Shown in pieces: positions 1-7,499 of a stretch of DNA of 28,922 nt. The number at the start of each line of letters is the position of its first letter. The stretch's first letter is position 1. The translations under genes and the position numbers were made by a program. The stretch spans positions 1 to 28,922 of the forward strand of contig JAFXPV010000011.1 in the NCBI GenBank assembly GCA_017527625.1, given 5' to 3'. The notes under the pieces were generated by a model that saw nothing but the letters and a program-made list of their open reading frames with translations, was not told the DNA's origin and searched no databases. The stretch comes from Bacteroidales bacterium (GTDB taxonomy: Bacteria > Bacteroidota > Bacteroidia > Bacteroidales > UBA932).

Positions 1-1727
1 AAGAAATTATCCTTGACCGGATTCTGGCCGGCAACCGTGTAAAGACCGGCCACTTCCATACCGCCCGCGCTAACGCGGAACTTCTCCCTGTGGAATTCCA
101 GTCCGGCATAGGCGGTGATTTCAGGCGCCCCGACAACCGGGTTGCGCATTTTGAGCCAGCTGCCGTTGGTGACGAAGTTAAGGCTGCCGCTTATGTGCCA
201 GCGGAGTTCCAGTTCTACGCCCGAGTTTTCGATGGGGCCTGTGTTGACATTGCGGGGCATACCGTTGACCATCTGGGTCTGGATCATATTGCGGCCCTTG
301 AGGTAGAACACGTTCAGGCCGTATGTAACATAGTCTCCTGCAGGAGCCTTCCAGGCCAGTTCGTAGTTCATTATGCGCTCCGGCTCAAGGTCAGGGTTTG
401 CAGGACGGAACAGGTACATATCTTTGATGGTCGGCCTGCGGAAGCCCTTGCTTACCATAGCCTTCAGTTCGCCTTTGCCGATGCGGAATGCCAGACCGCC
501 CTGAGGCACGAGTTCCAGACCGGTCTTTGAATGGTTGTCAGCCCTCAGTCCGAGGTCGACGGTCAGCCAGCTGGCAACGTCCTGACGGAAATCGACGTAA
601 CCGGCAATCTCGTTCTCGGTCTTGTCGGCCATCGGGGCCAGGTTCTCACCTGTCGCAATGACCTGGTTCCAGGCCTTTCCGTGGATGCTCTGCCAGTCGA
701 AACCGACTGTGGTGGTGTTACCCTTGAAAAGGCCGAAGCTCTGCCAGGCCGAAACGCCTGCAAGCGCATCTTCGCTGCGGAACCAGTTTGCCTGGGGAGC
801 TGCGCCTTCGGCGTGGCCGTCATTGATCTTGTGGTTGCCGAAGTTGTAGTAGAAGCTTATGGCGCCGTCCGTCTTGTCGTAGTGGTTCTCGACGGCTGCC
901 GAAGCCACTCCGCGGGTGATCCACTGGTCGGCATCGAACAACGGCGCGTTCGTGGCGCCCGGATATGAAGAGTTGAAGTGTGTGATGTCTACGTCGGCAT
1001 AGGCGCTCCAGTTGTCCGAGAACTGGTAGCCGATCTTGCCGTAACCTCCGTACTGCTCGAAGCCCATCCGGGGACGGTGGTTGTTGCTGCGGGCATACTG
1101 GCCTGAAACGACGCTGCTGAAGCGGCCTTTCTTGATGCGGTTGCTGAGCACGCCTTTGAATGTGCCGAAACTTCCTGCACCGAGGTCGAGATCTGTGTGG
1201 ACGCCGTCTTCAAGTGACTTGCGGGTTATGATGTTTACTACTCCGCCCATCGCATTGCTGCCGTAGAGCACCGATGCCGGACCGCGGAGCACTTCCACGC
1301 GCTCGGTCATCAGTGTCTGGTATGAGTCTGAGATCGGATGGCCGAAGATGCCCTGATACTGGGGATGTCCGTCGATAAGCACCATCATCTGCCCTGAACC
1401 GCCGGCAAGGCCCCTGATGCTGATGCCGCCGGCAGCTCCGGTGCTGACGCCGTAGCCCAGCATCGCCCTCGACGACACGAAGAGGCCGGGCACGAGTTCA
1501 TTCAACGTGGGCAGCACGTTGAGACGTTGCGGAGATGTCAGTTCGCTATGGTTCACTACGCTGATCGTCTGGGGAAGGAAACCGGAAAGGGTCCTGGTCC
1601 TGGTGCCTGTGACGACAGCCTCGTCAATATAGTTGGCGGTGGTGTCCGGCCCGGCTGTTACGGCACCTGCCGTGAATATGCTCAAAAGCAGGCCGGCCAA
1701 GGTGGCCGAAAGGGTTATGTTTTTCAT
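1..1727 (-). CDS. TonB-dependent outer-membrane receptor (3' end beyond window)
   Basis: Outer-membrane active-transport receptor energised by TonB, probably for a metal-siderophore, heme or cobalamin-type ligand; the substrate is not readable. The frame starts at ATG 1727 and stays open to the left edge, giving 575 residues without a stop. Visible parts: a signal peptide (about residues 1-26), a TonB-box-like segment EAVVTGTR near residue 38, a plug domain with ISIRGLAGG, LIDGHPQYQG and the diagnostic RGPASVLYGSNAMGGVVNII, then a beta-barrel with alternating aromatic strands. There is no N-terminal carboxypeptidase-like extension and no SusD partner, so it resembles the classical CirA/FepA/BtuB type and not a SusC glycan importer. 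It is divergent from an AraC-type regulator 79 bp away, the usual arrangement for regulated siderophore receptors. Only the last barrel strands should be missing. Confidence 0.93.
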   Translation of the reverse strand, partial: MKNITLSATLAGLLLSIFTAGAVTAGPDTTANYIDEAVVTGTRTRTLSGFLPQTISVVNHSELTSPQRLNVLPTLNELVPGLFVSSRAMLGYGVSTGAAGGISIRGLAGGSGQMMVLIDGHPQYQGIFGHPISDSYQTLMTERVEVLRGPASVLYGSNAMGGVVNIITRKSLEDGVHTDLDLGAGSFGTFKGVLSNRIKKGRFSSVVSGQYARSNNHRPRMGFEQYGGYGKIGYQFSDNWSAYADVDITHFNSSYPGATNAPLFDADQWITRGVASAAVENHYDKTDGAISFYYNFGNHKINDGHAEGAAPQANWFRSEDALAGVSAWQSFGLFKGNTTTVGFDWQSIHGKAWNQVIATGENLAPMADKTENEIAGYVDFRQDVASWLTVDLGLRADNHSKTGLELVPQGGLAFRIGKGELKAMVSKGFRRPTIKDMYLFRPANPDLEPERIMNYELAWKAPAGDYVTYGLNVFYLKGRNMIQTQMVNGMPRNVNTGPIENSGVELELRWHISGSLNFVTNGSWLKMRNPVVGAPEITAYAGLEFHREKFRVSAGGMEVAGLYTVAGQNPVKDNF

Positions 1728-1744
1728 ATTTTTGAACCTTTTTG

Positions 1745-1752
1745 TAACTTTG
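1745..1752 (+). promoter_or_regulatory. Putative -7 element (TAACTTTG) for the AraC-type regulator gene
   Basis: TAACTTTG fits TAnnTTTG. It lies 4 bp from the opposing -7 of the receptor gene, and together they form a near-palindrome with arms CTTTG and CAAAG at 1748-1761. The start codon is 54 nt further on. One bound regulator could therefore cover both promoters. Confidence 0.45.
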
Positions 1753-1756
1753 TGCG

Positions 1757-1764
1757 CAAAGATA
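1757..1764 (-). promoter_or_regulatory. Putative -7 element (TATCTTTG) for the TonB receptor gene
   Basis: TATCTTTG on the minus strand fits the Bacteroidota -7 consensus TAnnTTTG and ends 29 nt before the receptor ATG, similar to the spacing at other genes here (23-29 nt). No good -33 TTTG is visible at 19-20 bp. Confidence 0.5.
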
Positions 1765-1806
1765 CGGGCCTGCAGCCCATAATCCTTTTCACTTTTTGTC
1801 CTTTTT

Positions 1807-2652
1807 ATGTCCAATATTTCCTCTGCGAACGCAAAAGTATTCCTTTGTCCCCAGGACCTGCCCTCTCCCGCCGGATTCTACGGCAGCCACCACATTCACT
1901 TTATTTGTTTTTCCGGGGGAGGCTCCTTTGTCTGCGACGGTGCCAGGCACAGCTTCGGGGGCAATGACCTTGTTATCCTCCAGGGAGACTCCGGATGCAC
2001 CGGGCTGGTCTTTTCCGACGACTTCAGCGGCAAGGCCCTGGCTGTGCCCAGAGGCTTTCTGCACAACGCCCACAACGGCAACGTATGGTCGACGAGCGGA
2101 TTCCTGCAGACCAAGGCCCATCCGGTGACCCACCTTGATGCCGATGAGAAGGAGCTGCTGCTGTCGGACATAGCAAGGATAGAGGAACGGCTCTGCCGCA
2201 CAAGCGACTTCGGCAGGCAAAGCCTCTACCACTGCTTCCAGGTGCTTATGTACGACATCTGGGACATTTACGACGACAAGGCCGTATCCAGCAGGCTGAC
2301 CGGAAGCAATGACGCCGCATTTGTGTTTATGAGGTTCCAGGAGCTGCTGAAGGCACACTGCAACAGCGAGAGGACCGTTGCGTGGTATGCAGGGAAGCTG
2401 AACATCACCCCGCGCAAGCTGAGCAGGGTGTGCCTTGATGCCAGCGGGTCCGGAGCCAGCGACTGGATCAACCACTACACCACCCTGCGTGTACGCGAGC
2501 TGCTCGAAAGTTCAGACCGCAGCCTCGAAGACATCTGCGACGAAATGCACTTCTCCAGCAGGTCGTACTTCACGCGCTATGTGGCAAAGACCCTGGGGGC
2601 GACACCATCGGATTACCGGAAGGCCTTCAGGGCCGAAGGGCGACAACAATGA
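1807..2652 (+). CDS. AraC/XylS-family transcriptional regulator
   Basis: A 281-residue DNA-binding regulator. The C-terminal ~100 residues hold the two helix-turn-helix units of the family: the first around VAWYAGKLNITPRKLSRVC, the second around LEDICDEMHFSSRSYFTRY, followed by the typical GATPSDYRK ending. The N-terminal half has a cupin-like stretch (HIHFICFSGGGSFVCDG) suited to binding a small ligand or effector. The start at 1807 is chosen because it follows the -7 element and retains the whole cupin-like region; the next Met is over 100 codons downstream. The gene is divergent from a TonB receptor, which it probably controls in response to the transported ligand. That link is inferred from position only. 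Confidence 0.9.
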   Translation: MSNISSANAKVFLCPQDLPSPAGFYGSHHIHFICFSGGGSFVCDGARHSFGGNDLVILQGDSGCTGLVFSDDFSGKALAVPRGFLHNAHNGNVWSTSGFLQTKAHPVTHLDADEKELLLSDIARIEERLCRTSDFGRQSLYHCFQVLMYDIWDIYDDKAVSSRLTGSNDAAFVFMRFQELLKAHCNSERTVAWYAGKLNITPRKLSRVCLDASGSGASDWINHYTTLRVRELLESSDRSLEDICDEMHFSSRSYFTRYVAKTLGATPSDYRKAFRAEGRQQ

Positions 2653-2672
2653 ACCATATTTCCATATTTTGC

Positions 2673-2680
2673 TATATTTG
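2673..2680 (+). promoter_or_regulatory. Putative -7 element (TATATTTG) for the small barrel gene
   Basis: TATATTTG is a full match to TAnnTTTG and lies 24 nt before ATG 2705, just after the araC-type stop. It supports separate transcription of the following gene and the choice of 2705 as its start. Confidence 0.55.
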
Positions 2681-2704
2681 CGCCGCTTTTTAAAGACACA
2701 TACT

Positions 2705-3373
2705 ATGCAAAAATTAATCTTCGTTATTTCATTCGCTTTACTGACAGTTCTCGGAGTTTCAGCCCAGGATTACGAGAAATCCTATTTCGAGGCTGTGAGC
2801 AATGTCAGGTTAGGATATGCCGGCATCGCCTCATCATCTGATTCACATCTCAAAGGTGGCTTTGACTTTGGTTTCAATATTCTGGAGGCAGGTGTCAGAC
2901 CCTACAAGAACGGCCAGATCAGCCTCGGTGCAGATTTAAATCTTGACTTTTTCAATGCAGCTGAAAGCTATTACTTCCTTTCAGCAGCCCACAAAACTGC
3001 CATCGCACCTTCAATGGGAGTGTTCAACAAGGTAAGGAGCTCTCGTCTTGAGGCCCTCACTTTCGGCTTCCCCCTGAACTTCACCAATACTTTCGGCGAG
3101 AAGCTGAAAGTGACCATCGGCGCATCTGCCAGAATCAACCTCGATGCCGGCACTTATGTAAACTATCTCAGCGCCACTGAAGACCCCACTACCACATCCG
3201 TGTCAGGAATCAAGACAAAACGCTTCTCTTACGACGTGCACCTCGCGGTTTCATACGACGGCTTCGGCATTTACGCATCCTATGTCCCGATGAAGTACTT
3301 CGAGAACGGCTACGGTCCTGACTTCAACTTCTTCACCGTAGGCGTCATCATCATCAACGACTACTCAGACTAA
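2705..3373 (+). CDS. Small outer-membrane beta-barrel protein
   Basis: A 222-residue exported protein of unknown specific function. Residues 1-20 form a signal peptide ending in VSAQ. The rest shows alternating hydrophobic/aromatic strands (for example LEAGVRPYKNGQISLGADLNLDFF and FFTVGVIII near the C-terminus), as in the 8-stranded barrels common in Bacteroidota. The in-frame region upstream is open to 2435 but overlaps the regulator gene. The true start is set by the signal peptide and by the -7 element 24 nt upstream. It stands alone between an AraC-type gene and a strong terminator. No ligand or enzymatic motif is recognisable. Confidence 0.82.
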   Translation: MQKLIFVISFALLTVLGVSAQDYEKSYFEAVSNVRLGYAGIASSSDSHLKGGFDFGFNILEAGVRPYKNGQISLGADLNLDFFNAAESYYFLSAAHKTAIAPSMGVFNKVRSSRLEALTFGFPLNFTNTFGEKLKVTIGASARINLDAGTYVNYLSATEDPTTTSVSGIKTKRFSYDVHLAVSYDGFGIYASYVPMKYFENGYGPDFNFFTVGVIIINDYSD

Positions 3374-3388
3374 TTGAGCCAGCACCAC

Positions 3389-3418
3389 AAAAAAAGCCGC
3401 GCCAGCGCGGCTTTTTTG
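3389..3418. terminator. Bidirectional rho-independent terminator
   Basis: A GC stem (GCCGCG pairing with CGCGGC, loop CCAG, 3396-3411) is flanked by an A-run on the left and a T-run on the right. It works for the barrel gene on the plus strand and for the DUF2461 gene whose stop codon is at 3419-3421 on the minus strand. Confidence 0.85.
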
Positions 3419-4102
3419 TTACATCCACTCTTCTATAGCATAATCCACCGGACGGTCCAGGTAACGGACGAAGGGGACTGCCGGCTTGAAGTCTGCGACA
3501 ACACGTTTTGCCAGATCTGGACGCAGAAGATAATCCGCAGTAACCGGCTTCATCAGCAGGAACTGTTTCAGACGGAAATACTTCGACCAGGGTTTGTCGT
3601 CGGGCCAGCCCTGGGCGGGACGTGAAAGGGCTCCGTCCCACATCACGCTCCAACCGTGGCCGGGGTTTGCGACCTTGTCGAACTGTTCCCCGTTCAGCAT
3701 TATTTCCTCGCGGACACTCTTGATGATGAGCCTTTCCTGACGCCAGATCCCGACGCAGAGAAAATAGCTGTTCTCGCCGGGCTCGATGTGAAGATAATAG
3801 CCGGGATACTGGGACTTGCGGCCGCCTTTGGCGAAATAAAGGCCGCACCAGCTTTTGTAGGGAGGATTGCCGTGGAAGCGCTGGTCCTGATAGATACGCC
3901 AGGTGATATCTTTCGGGCCGAGGCCTGCAAGGTCAGCATCAAGCTTCTCAAGCCCGGCAAGGATTTCCATACCGAGATTTTCGTAATAGCTTTTTATCGC
4001 CAGATAGAGCGGCTTGCGCTCATCAAACCATTTCTTTTCGTTGTTTTCCGCCAGTTCTGCATAGAACTGCAGCATATCGGGCATTGAAATTTGTGTCTCC
4101 AT
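3419..4102 (-). CDS. DUF2461 family protein
   Basis: A 227-residue soluble protein of the DUF2461/TIGR02453 family, whose biochemical role is unknown. Family hallmarks are the N-terminal LAENNEKKWFDERK, the central DITWRIYQDQRFHGNPPYKSW and GYYLHIEPGENSYFLCVGIW. Length is normal for the family. Two starts are possible: ATG 4102, or ATG 4084 (residue 7). The -7-like TAAATTTG ends at 4110, only 7 nt from the first but 25 nt from the second, so 4084 may be the true start. Divergent from the MgtC gene. No signal peptide or membrane segment. Confidence 0.88.
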   Translation of the reverse strand: METQISMPDMLQFYAELAENNEKKWFDERKPLYLAIKSYYENLGMEILAGLEKLDADLAGLGPKDITWRIYQDQRFHGNPPYKSWCGLYFAKGGRKSQYPGYYLHIEPGENSYFLCVGIWRQERLIIKSVREEIMLNGEQFDKVANPGHGWSVMWDGALSRPAQGWPDDKPWSKYFRLKQFLLMKPVTADYLLRPDLAKRVVADFKPAVPFVRYLDRPVDYAIEEWM

Positions 4103-4109
4103 ATAGAGA

Positions 4110-4117
4110 CAAATTTA
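4110..4117 (-). promoter_or_regulatory. Putative -7 element (TAAATTTG) for the DUF2461 gene
   Basis: Full match to TAnnTTTG on the minus strand. It lies 25 nt before the alternative start at 4084, which matches the spacing of other genes in the window. No -33 TTTG at the expected distance. Confidence 0.4.
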
Positions 4118-4171
4118 ATGAATTTGCGTATTTTTACATATTACACTTCTGACCTACAAACATTTTCTGAT

Positions 4172-4843
4172 ATGTCTCTTTCATACGACTTGATAATAAG
4201 GATACTGGTAGGCGGCGCACTCGGCGGCATCATCGGCCTCGAGAGGGAGAAAAGGGCCAAGGAGGCCGGTTTCCGCACCCATTTCCTGGTAGCATTGGGC
4301 AGCACTCTGATATCCGTCATTTCGGCTTTCGGCTATGACAAAGTCGCAGACATCATCCCCATCGCGAGATATGACCCCTCCCGTCTGGCAGCACAGATCG
4401 TTTCGGGCATCGGCTTCATAGGAGCCGGACTCATCATCTTCCAGAAGAATGTGATCCACGGCCTGACCACCGCCGCAGGACTCTGGGTGACGGCAGCCAT
4501 CGGCATAGCCTGCGGAGTGGGCCATTACGACCTGGCCATAGTCACGACCATTATGGTTCTCATCGCCCTGGAGCTCGTAATGGTCATCGACCGCAAGCTC
4601 AACAAGCGCCAGCTGACCATAACTATGAAAGCTTCGGACAAAGAGAAAATCAGCCAGTTCGTCCAGAGCGTCAAGGCTGACGGCGCAGTGCTGAGGGCAT
4701 ATGACCTCGAAGTGCTGAACGAAGGCGACGGCAAGATCTACAAAGCCGACATCGAACTCAGCACAAAGCGCATCGACTACGAAGAGCGCGTCTGGGATCT
4801 GCTGGAAGGGATGGAAGGCTCGATTATGTCTCACAAGAAATAA
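4172..4843 (+). CDS. MgtC/SapB family membrane protein
   Basis: A 223-residue inner-membrane protein of the MgtC/SapB/YhiD family, which in other bacteria is tied to growth at low magnesium, acid or host stress; its exact role here is unknown. The N-terminal ~130 residues hold several hydrophobic segments and the family signature: GGIIGLEREKRAKEAGFRTHFLVALGS, then DPSRLAAQIVSGIGFIGAG and GLTTAAGLWVTAAIG. The C-terminal ~75 residues are soluble and look like the ACT-like domain of full-length members. ATG 4172 was chosen because the first transmembrane helix begins right after it (MSLSYDLIIRILVGG); an upstream in-frame ATG would add a non-conserved tail overlapping the divergent gene. A small EF-hand/helical gene follows 23 bp downstream, probably in the same transcript. 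Confidence 0.9.
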   Translation: MSLSYDLIIRILVGGALGGIIGLEREKRAKEAGFRTHFLVALGSTLISVISAFGYDKVADIIPIARYDPSRLAAQIVSGIGFIGAGLIIFQKNVIHGLTTAAGLWVTAAIGIACGVGHYDLAIVTTIMVLIALELVMVIDRKLNKRQLTITMKASDKEKISQFVQSVKADGAVLRAYDLEVLNEGDGKIYKADIELSTKRIDYEERVWDLLEGMEGSIMSHKK

Positions 4844-4866
4844 TAAACCAATAATATCACACTGCA

Positions 4867-5193
4867 ATGAGCGAAGAATTTGACAAGAGAGACCTCAACA
4901 AGGACGGAAAAGTCACTTTAGGAGAAAAAATCGGCTATGGCATCGACGAAGCCGTCAAAGACGCCAAGGAAGTCGCCGCCAAGGTCAAGGAGAAAGCCCC
5001 GGAGAAGTTCGCCGAAATGAAGGAAGACATCAAGGAAGCTGCCGGCAAGGCTAAAGTGAAAGCTGAAGAACTCAAGGAGAAAGCCCCGGAGAAATTCGCC
5101 GAGATGAAGGCCGACATCAAGGAAGCTGCCGACAAGGCAAAGACCACGATCGACAACTTCGTCTCAAAGAAAGACGGCGAGAAAAAAGCTTAG
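4867..5193 (+). CDS. Small EF-hand / amphipathic helical repeat protein
   Basis: A 108-residue, highly charged protein with no signal peptide and no assigned family. Residues 9-20 (DLNKDGKVTLGE) match a canonical 12-residue EF-hand loop at every ligand position (D1, N3, D5, G6, V8, E12). Residues 41-63 and 70-92 are two copies of a 23-residue Lys/Glu/Ala-rich unit (KEKAPEKFAEMK...) differing at only two positions, predicted as long amphipathic helix and reminiscent of LEA or YtxH-like stress proteins. It lies 23 bp after the MgtC gene and ends 4 bp from a convergent gene. One EF-hand loop alone may bind Ca2+ or Mg2+ weakly, or dimerise to do so. A role in divalent-cation or envelope stress with MgtC is inferred from position. 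Confidence 0.75.
   Translation: MSEEFDKRDLNKDGKVTLGEKIGYGIDEAVKDAKEVAAKVKEKAPEKFAEMKEDIKEAAGKAKVKAEELKEKAPEKFAEMKADIKEAADKAKTTIDNFVSKKDGEKKA
4987..5142 (+). repeat. Two direct repeats of 69 bp inside the helical-protein gene
   Basis: Copies at 4987-5055 and 5074-5142 (period 87 bp) encode the duplicated 23-residue unit. Nucleotide identity is high, so the duplication is recent or kept similar. Confidence 0.8.
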
Positions 5194-5197
5194 GCTT

Positions 5198-6337
5198 CTA
5201 GTCCAGATACTCAAAAAAAGCAATGTCCCGGTCCACCTTCAGATGGATCCGGCGGCCGAGGTACAGCGAATAGTTGGGAGCGCTCTTGTGGACGTTCCAG
5301 TCGTGGCCTGCGTCAATCTGATACATCACCGGTATCTGCCGGTTCCCGATTTTGGAGTATATGATTCCGGGCAGTGACAGGTCCATACCCTTGTAGTCGT
5401 CAAAATCCGTAAACTGCCCCACTATGATTCCTGCGATCTCGTCCAGTTTGCCGGAGAGAAGCAGGTTCTGCATCATCCTGTCGATGGCGTAGCTGTCTTC
5501 ACCCACATCTTCTATGAAGAGGATGGCATCTTTCATATCCAGATTCATAGGCGTTCCCTGCAGGCTGTAGATCAGCGACAGGTTGCCTCCCACCAGCCTT
5601 CCGGTAGCTTCTCCTTCGCGGCAATAATAATTCGTAGTTATCGAAAGCCCCGGAGCTTCCCCGAAAAGCGCGTCGTGCAGGAAGGCCACCGAAGTCGTAT
5701 CACCTTCGATGCGGGTGGCCATCGGCCCGTGCATAGATTCCAGACCAAGATTGTTAAGAGCAATGTGCAGGGCTGTCACGTCGCTGTAGCCGACTATCCA
5801 TTTCGGGTTTTCATAGAGCGGGGTGAAATCCAGATATGGCGTCACCTGGGCAGCGCCATATCCTCCCCTGGTCGAAATCATAGCTTTGATGTCAGGGTCG
5901 TCGATCATAGCCTGGGTCGCCTTGATACGCTCTTCGAGAGTACCGTCATAACGGCCGTTCTGCTTGAAAAGGTTGTCGGCGAACTTGACCCTCAGGCCCC
6001 AGTTCTCGAACACTGACACTCCGTAAAGCAGGGCAGTGCTGTCGACGTAGTTGGAGATGCCGAAGATGCCTATGCAGTCGCCACTCTTCAGCGGTGCGGG
6101 ACGGATGTCAGGCCTGACGGCAGCAGGCGCTTCCTGCTCCTGCGCATCGTCGCTCTGAACTATAAGCGTAGTATCAATCTGTGCAGGGGCGGCAGGCGCC
6201 TCCTCCTGCTGCTCAATTTCTTCTTCAAGCGGAGTGATGTCAGTCTGGACCGGCGTTTTGTAAGGCCTCATAGCCTCTGCGCAAAGGCAGCTGCAAACCG
6301 CCAGGGCGGCAATCAGCAGGGATAGTCTCTTGTTCAT
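5198..6337 (-). CDS. Exported LD-carboxypeptidase (peptidase family S66)
   Basis: A 379-residue serine peptidase of family S66, which removes the terminal D-residue from murein tetrapeptides during peptidoglycan recycling. The catalytic triad is visible as Ser185 in GYSDVT, Glu276 in FIEDVGE and His345 in DAGHDW, with the STRGGYGA loop at 156-162. Unlike the cytosolic LdcA type, it begins with a signal peptide (about residues 1-22; Cys-rich but without a standard lipobox) and then a Glu/Gln/Pro/Ala-rich low-complexity linker (about 37-82) before the catalytic domain. It should therefore act in the periplasm. It is last in the NUDIX > nitroreductase > HAD > S66 operon and overlaps the HAD gene by 4 nt. 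An immunity-type (MccF) function is possible but not indicated. Confidence 0.9.
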   Translation of the reverse strand: MNKRLSLLIAALAVCSCLCAEAMRPYKTPVQTDITPLEEEIEQQEEAPAAPAQIDTTLIVQSDDAQEQEAPAAVRPDIRPAPLKSGDCIGIFGISNYVDSTALLYGVSVFENWGLRVKFADNLFKQNGRYDGTLEERIKATQAMIDDPDIKAMISTRGGYGAAQVTPYLDFTPLYENPKWIVGYSDVTALHIALNNLGLESMHGPMATRIEGDTTSVAFLHDALFGEAPGLSITTNYYCREGEATGRLVGGNLSLIYSLQGTPMNLDMKDAILFIEDVGEDSYAIDRMMQNLLLSGKLDEIAGIIVGQFTDFDDYKGMDLSLPGIIYSKIGNRQIPVMYQIDAGHDWNVHKSAPNYSLYLGRRIHLKVDRDIAFFEYLD

Positions 6338-6975
6338 TTCAGCATCTGAACGATATCTGTAAAACTGTCTGCAAGGAAATCAGCCCCCGCAGCCTTTAAA
6401 TCTTCGGCGGTGCCGTTGCCGTATGTCACGGCTATCGTCCTGCAACCCGCCGCACGGCCCATCAGTATGTCGAAGGGGGCATCGCCGACCATCACTGCTT
6501 CTGCAGCAGGGACATCCAGGGCTTCGAGTATGATATTCACCGGCTGGGGGTCAGGCTTGGCCTTGGTCACGTCATCAGCTCCGACGGTCATCTCAATCAG
6601 CGGAGCAAGGCCCAGCTCGGCGATGTAGCGGTCGAGGGTGTGGCGGTGGCGGCTGCTGGCTATGGCCAGTTTCATACCGCCGTCCTTCAGCTTACGCATA
6701 GTATCCAGGACGCCGGGATACAGGGTCACCGCGCCCTTCTTGTCCAGCTCGTCGAACATCCTGCGGTATGCGGCGGCATATTCTGCCTCACCCGCCTCGT
6801 CCAGCGGAATCAGGGCGCTGAAGCATTTCTCGAGAGGCAGGCCGATGACGCTGCGGTAGCGGGCTTCGCTGAGCGGCTGGCGGCCCATCGCCTTGAAGGT
6901 GGCTGCCATCGTGGTCAGGATTATACCCGTCGTGTCCCCGAGAGTGCCGTCGAAATCGAAGATTGCGAGCTTCAT
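6334..6975 (-). CDS. HAD-superfamily phosphatase (phosphoglycolate phosphatase-like)
   Basis: A 213-residue cytosolic hydrolase. Motif I is FDFDGTLGDT at residues 6-15 (nucleophile and acid/base Asp), motif II Ser is in IASSR, the motif III Lys is in AKPDPQP, and motif IV is VGDAPFDILMG. A helical cap lies between motifs I and II, as in subfamily IA enzymes such as Gph and beta-phosphoglucomutase; the substrate cannot be read. The start overlaps the nitroreductase stop by 4 nt, and the stop overlaps the S66 start by 4 nt, so translation is probably coupled. Confidence 0.9.
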   Translation of the reverse strand: MKLAIFDFDGTLGDTTGIILTTMAATFKAMGRQPLSEARYRSVIGLPLEKCFSALIPLDEAGEAEYAAAYRRMFDELDKKGAVTLYPGVLDTMRKLKDGGMKLAIASSRHRHTLDRYIAELGLAPLIEMTVGADDVTKAKPDPQPVNIILEALDVPAAEAVMVGDAPFDILMGRAAGCRTIAVTYGNGTAEDLKAAGADFLADSFTDIVQMLK

Positions 6976-7496
6976 ATTATCTTGTAATAATCGGCTTTGC
7001 GGGGTCTGGGTGCAGGAGCTGCGTGAGCGATGTAGCCGAGCGACACGCTGCCCACGCCTTCATATCCCTCCGGAATACCCAGCTGCGGCGCAATCCTGCG
7101 GCCTTCCTCCGACTCGAACATCTCTTTGCAGCGGTTGATCCAGCAGGCGCCCAGGCCGATGCTGTGAGCTGCAAGAAGTATGTTGCCGATGACGAGGGAA
7201 CCGTCTTTCACGCAATTGCTGTTGTCAGACTTTGAAAAAACGAGGATGATGGTCGGGGCCCCGTAGTACGGGTCGATGTCGGACCTGCCCCACGCCTCGG
7301 CATTCAGTCTCCTCAGCACTGCGCATAACTCAGGGTTCTGCACGGCGATGATCACCGGATCCTGGGTACCCTTGCCGGTCGGAGCCCACGTGCCGGCTTC
7401 CAGCACGGCTTTCAGCTCCTCTTCCTTTATCTGGTCAGGCAGGTAGCGGCGTATGCTGCGACGCTCGCGGATAGCCTTCAAAACTTCGTTGTCCAT
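6972..7496 (-). CDS. Nitroreductase-family FMN oxidoreductase
   Basis: A 174-residue member of the small nitroreductase family that reduces substrates with NAD(P)H through bound FMN. The N-terminal RERRSIRRY motif contacts the FMN phosphate, WAPTGKG follows near residue 38, and the middle GNILLAAHSIGLGACWI helix is the usual dimer/FMN segment. Length is normal. The natural substrate is unknown; many relatives reduce quinones or nitroaromatics. It starts 3 nt after the NUDIX stop and overlaps the HAD gene by 4 nt. Confidence 0.9.
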   Translation of the reverse strand: MDNEVLKAIRERRSIRRYLPDQIKEEELKAVLEAGTWAPTGKGTQDPVIIAVQNPELCAVLRRLNAEAWGRSDIDPYYGAPTIILVFSKSDNSNCVKDGSLVIGNILLAAHSIGLGACWINRCKEMFESEEGRRIAPQLGIPEGYEGVGSVSLGYIAHAAPAPRPRKADYYKII

Positions 7497-7499
7497 ATC

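Noticed and set aside
90..968. Two adjacent plus-strand open frames near the left edge
   Set aside because: They are the complement of the TonB receptor, whose own frame is open to the window edge and carries plug-domain motifs.
2435..2704. In-frame N-terminal extension of the small barrel protein
   Set aside because: It overlaps the AraC-type gene and precedes the -7 element and signal peptide; translation from 2705 is far more plausible.
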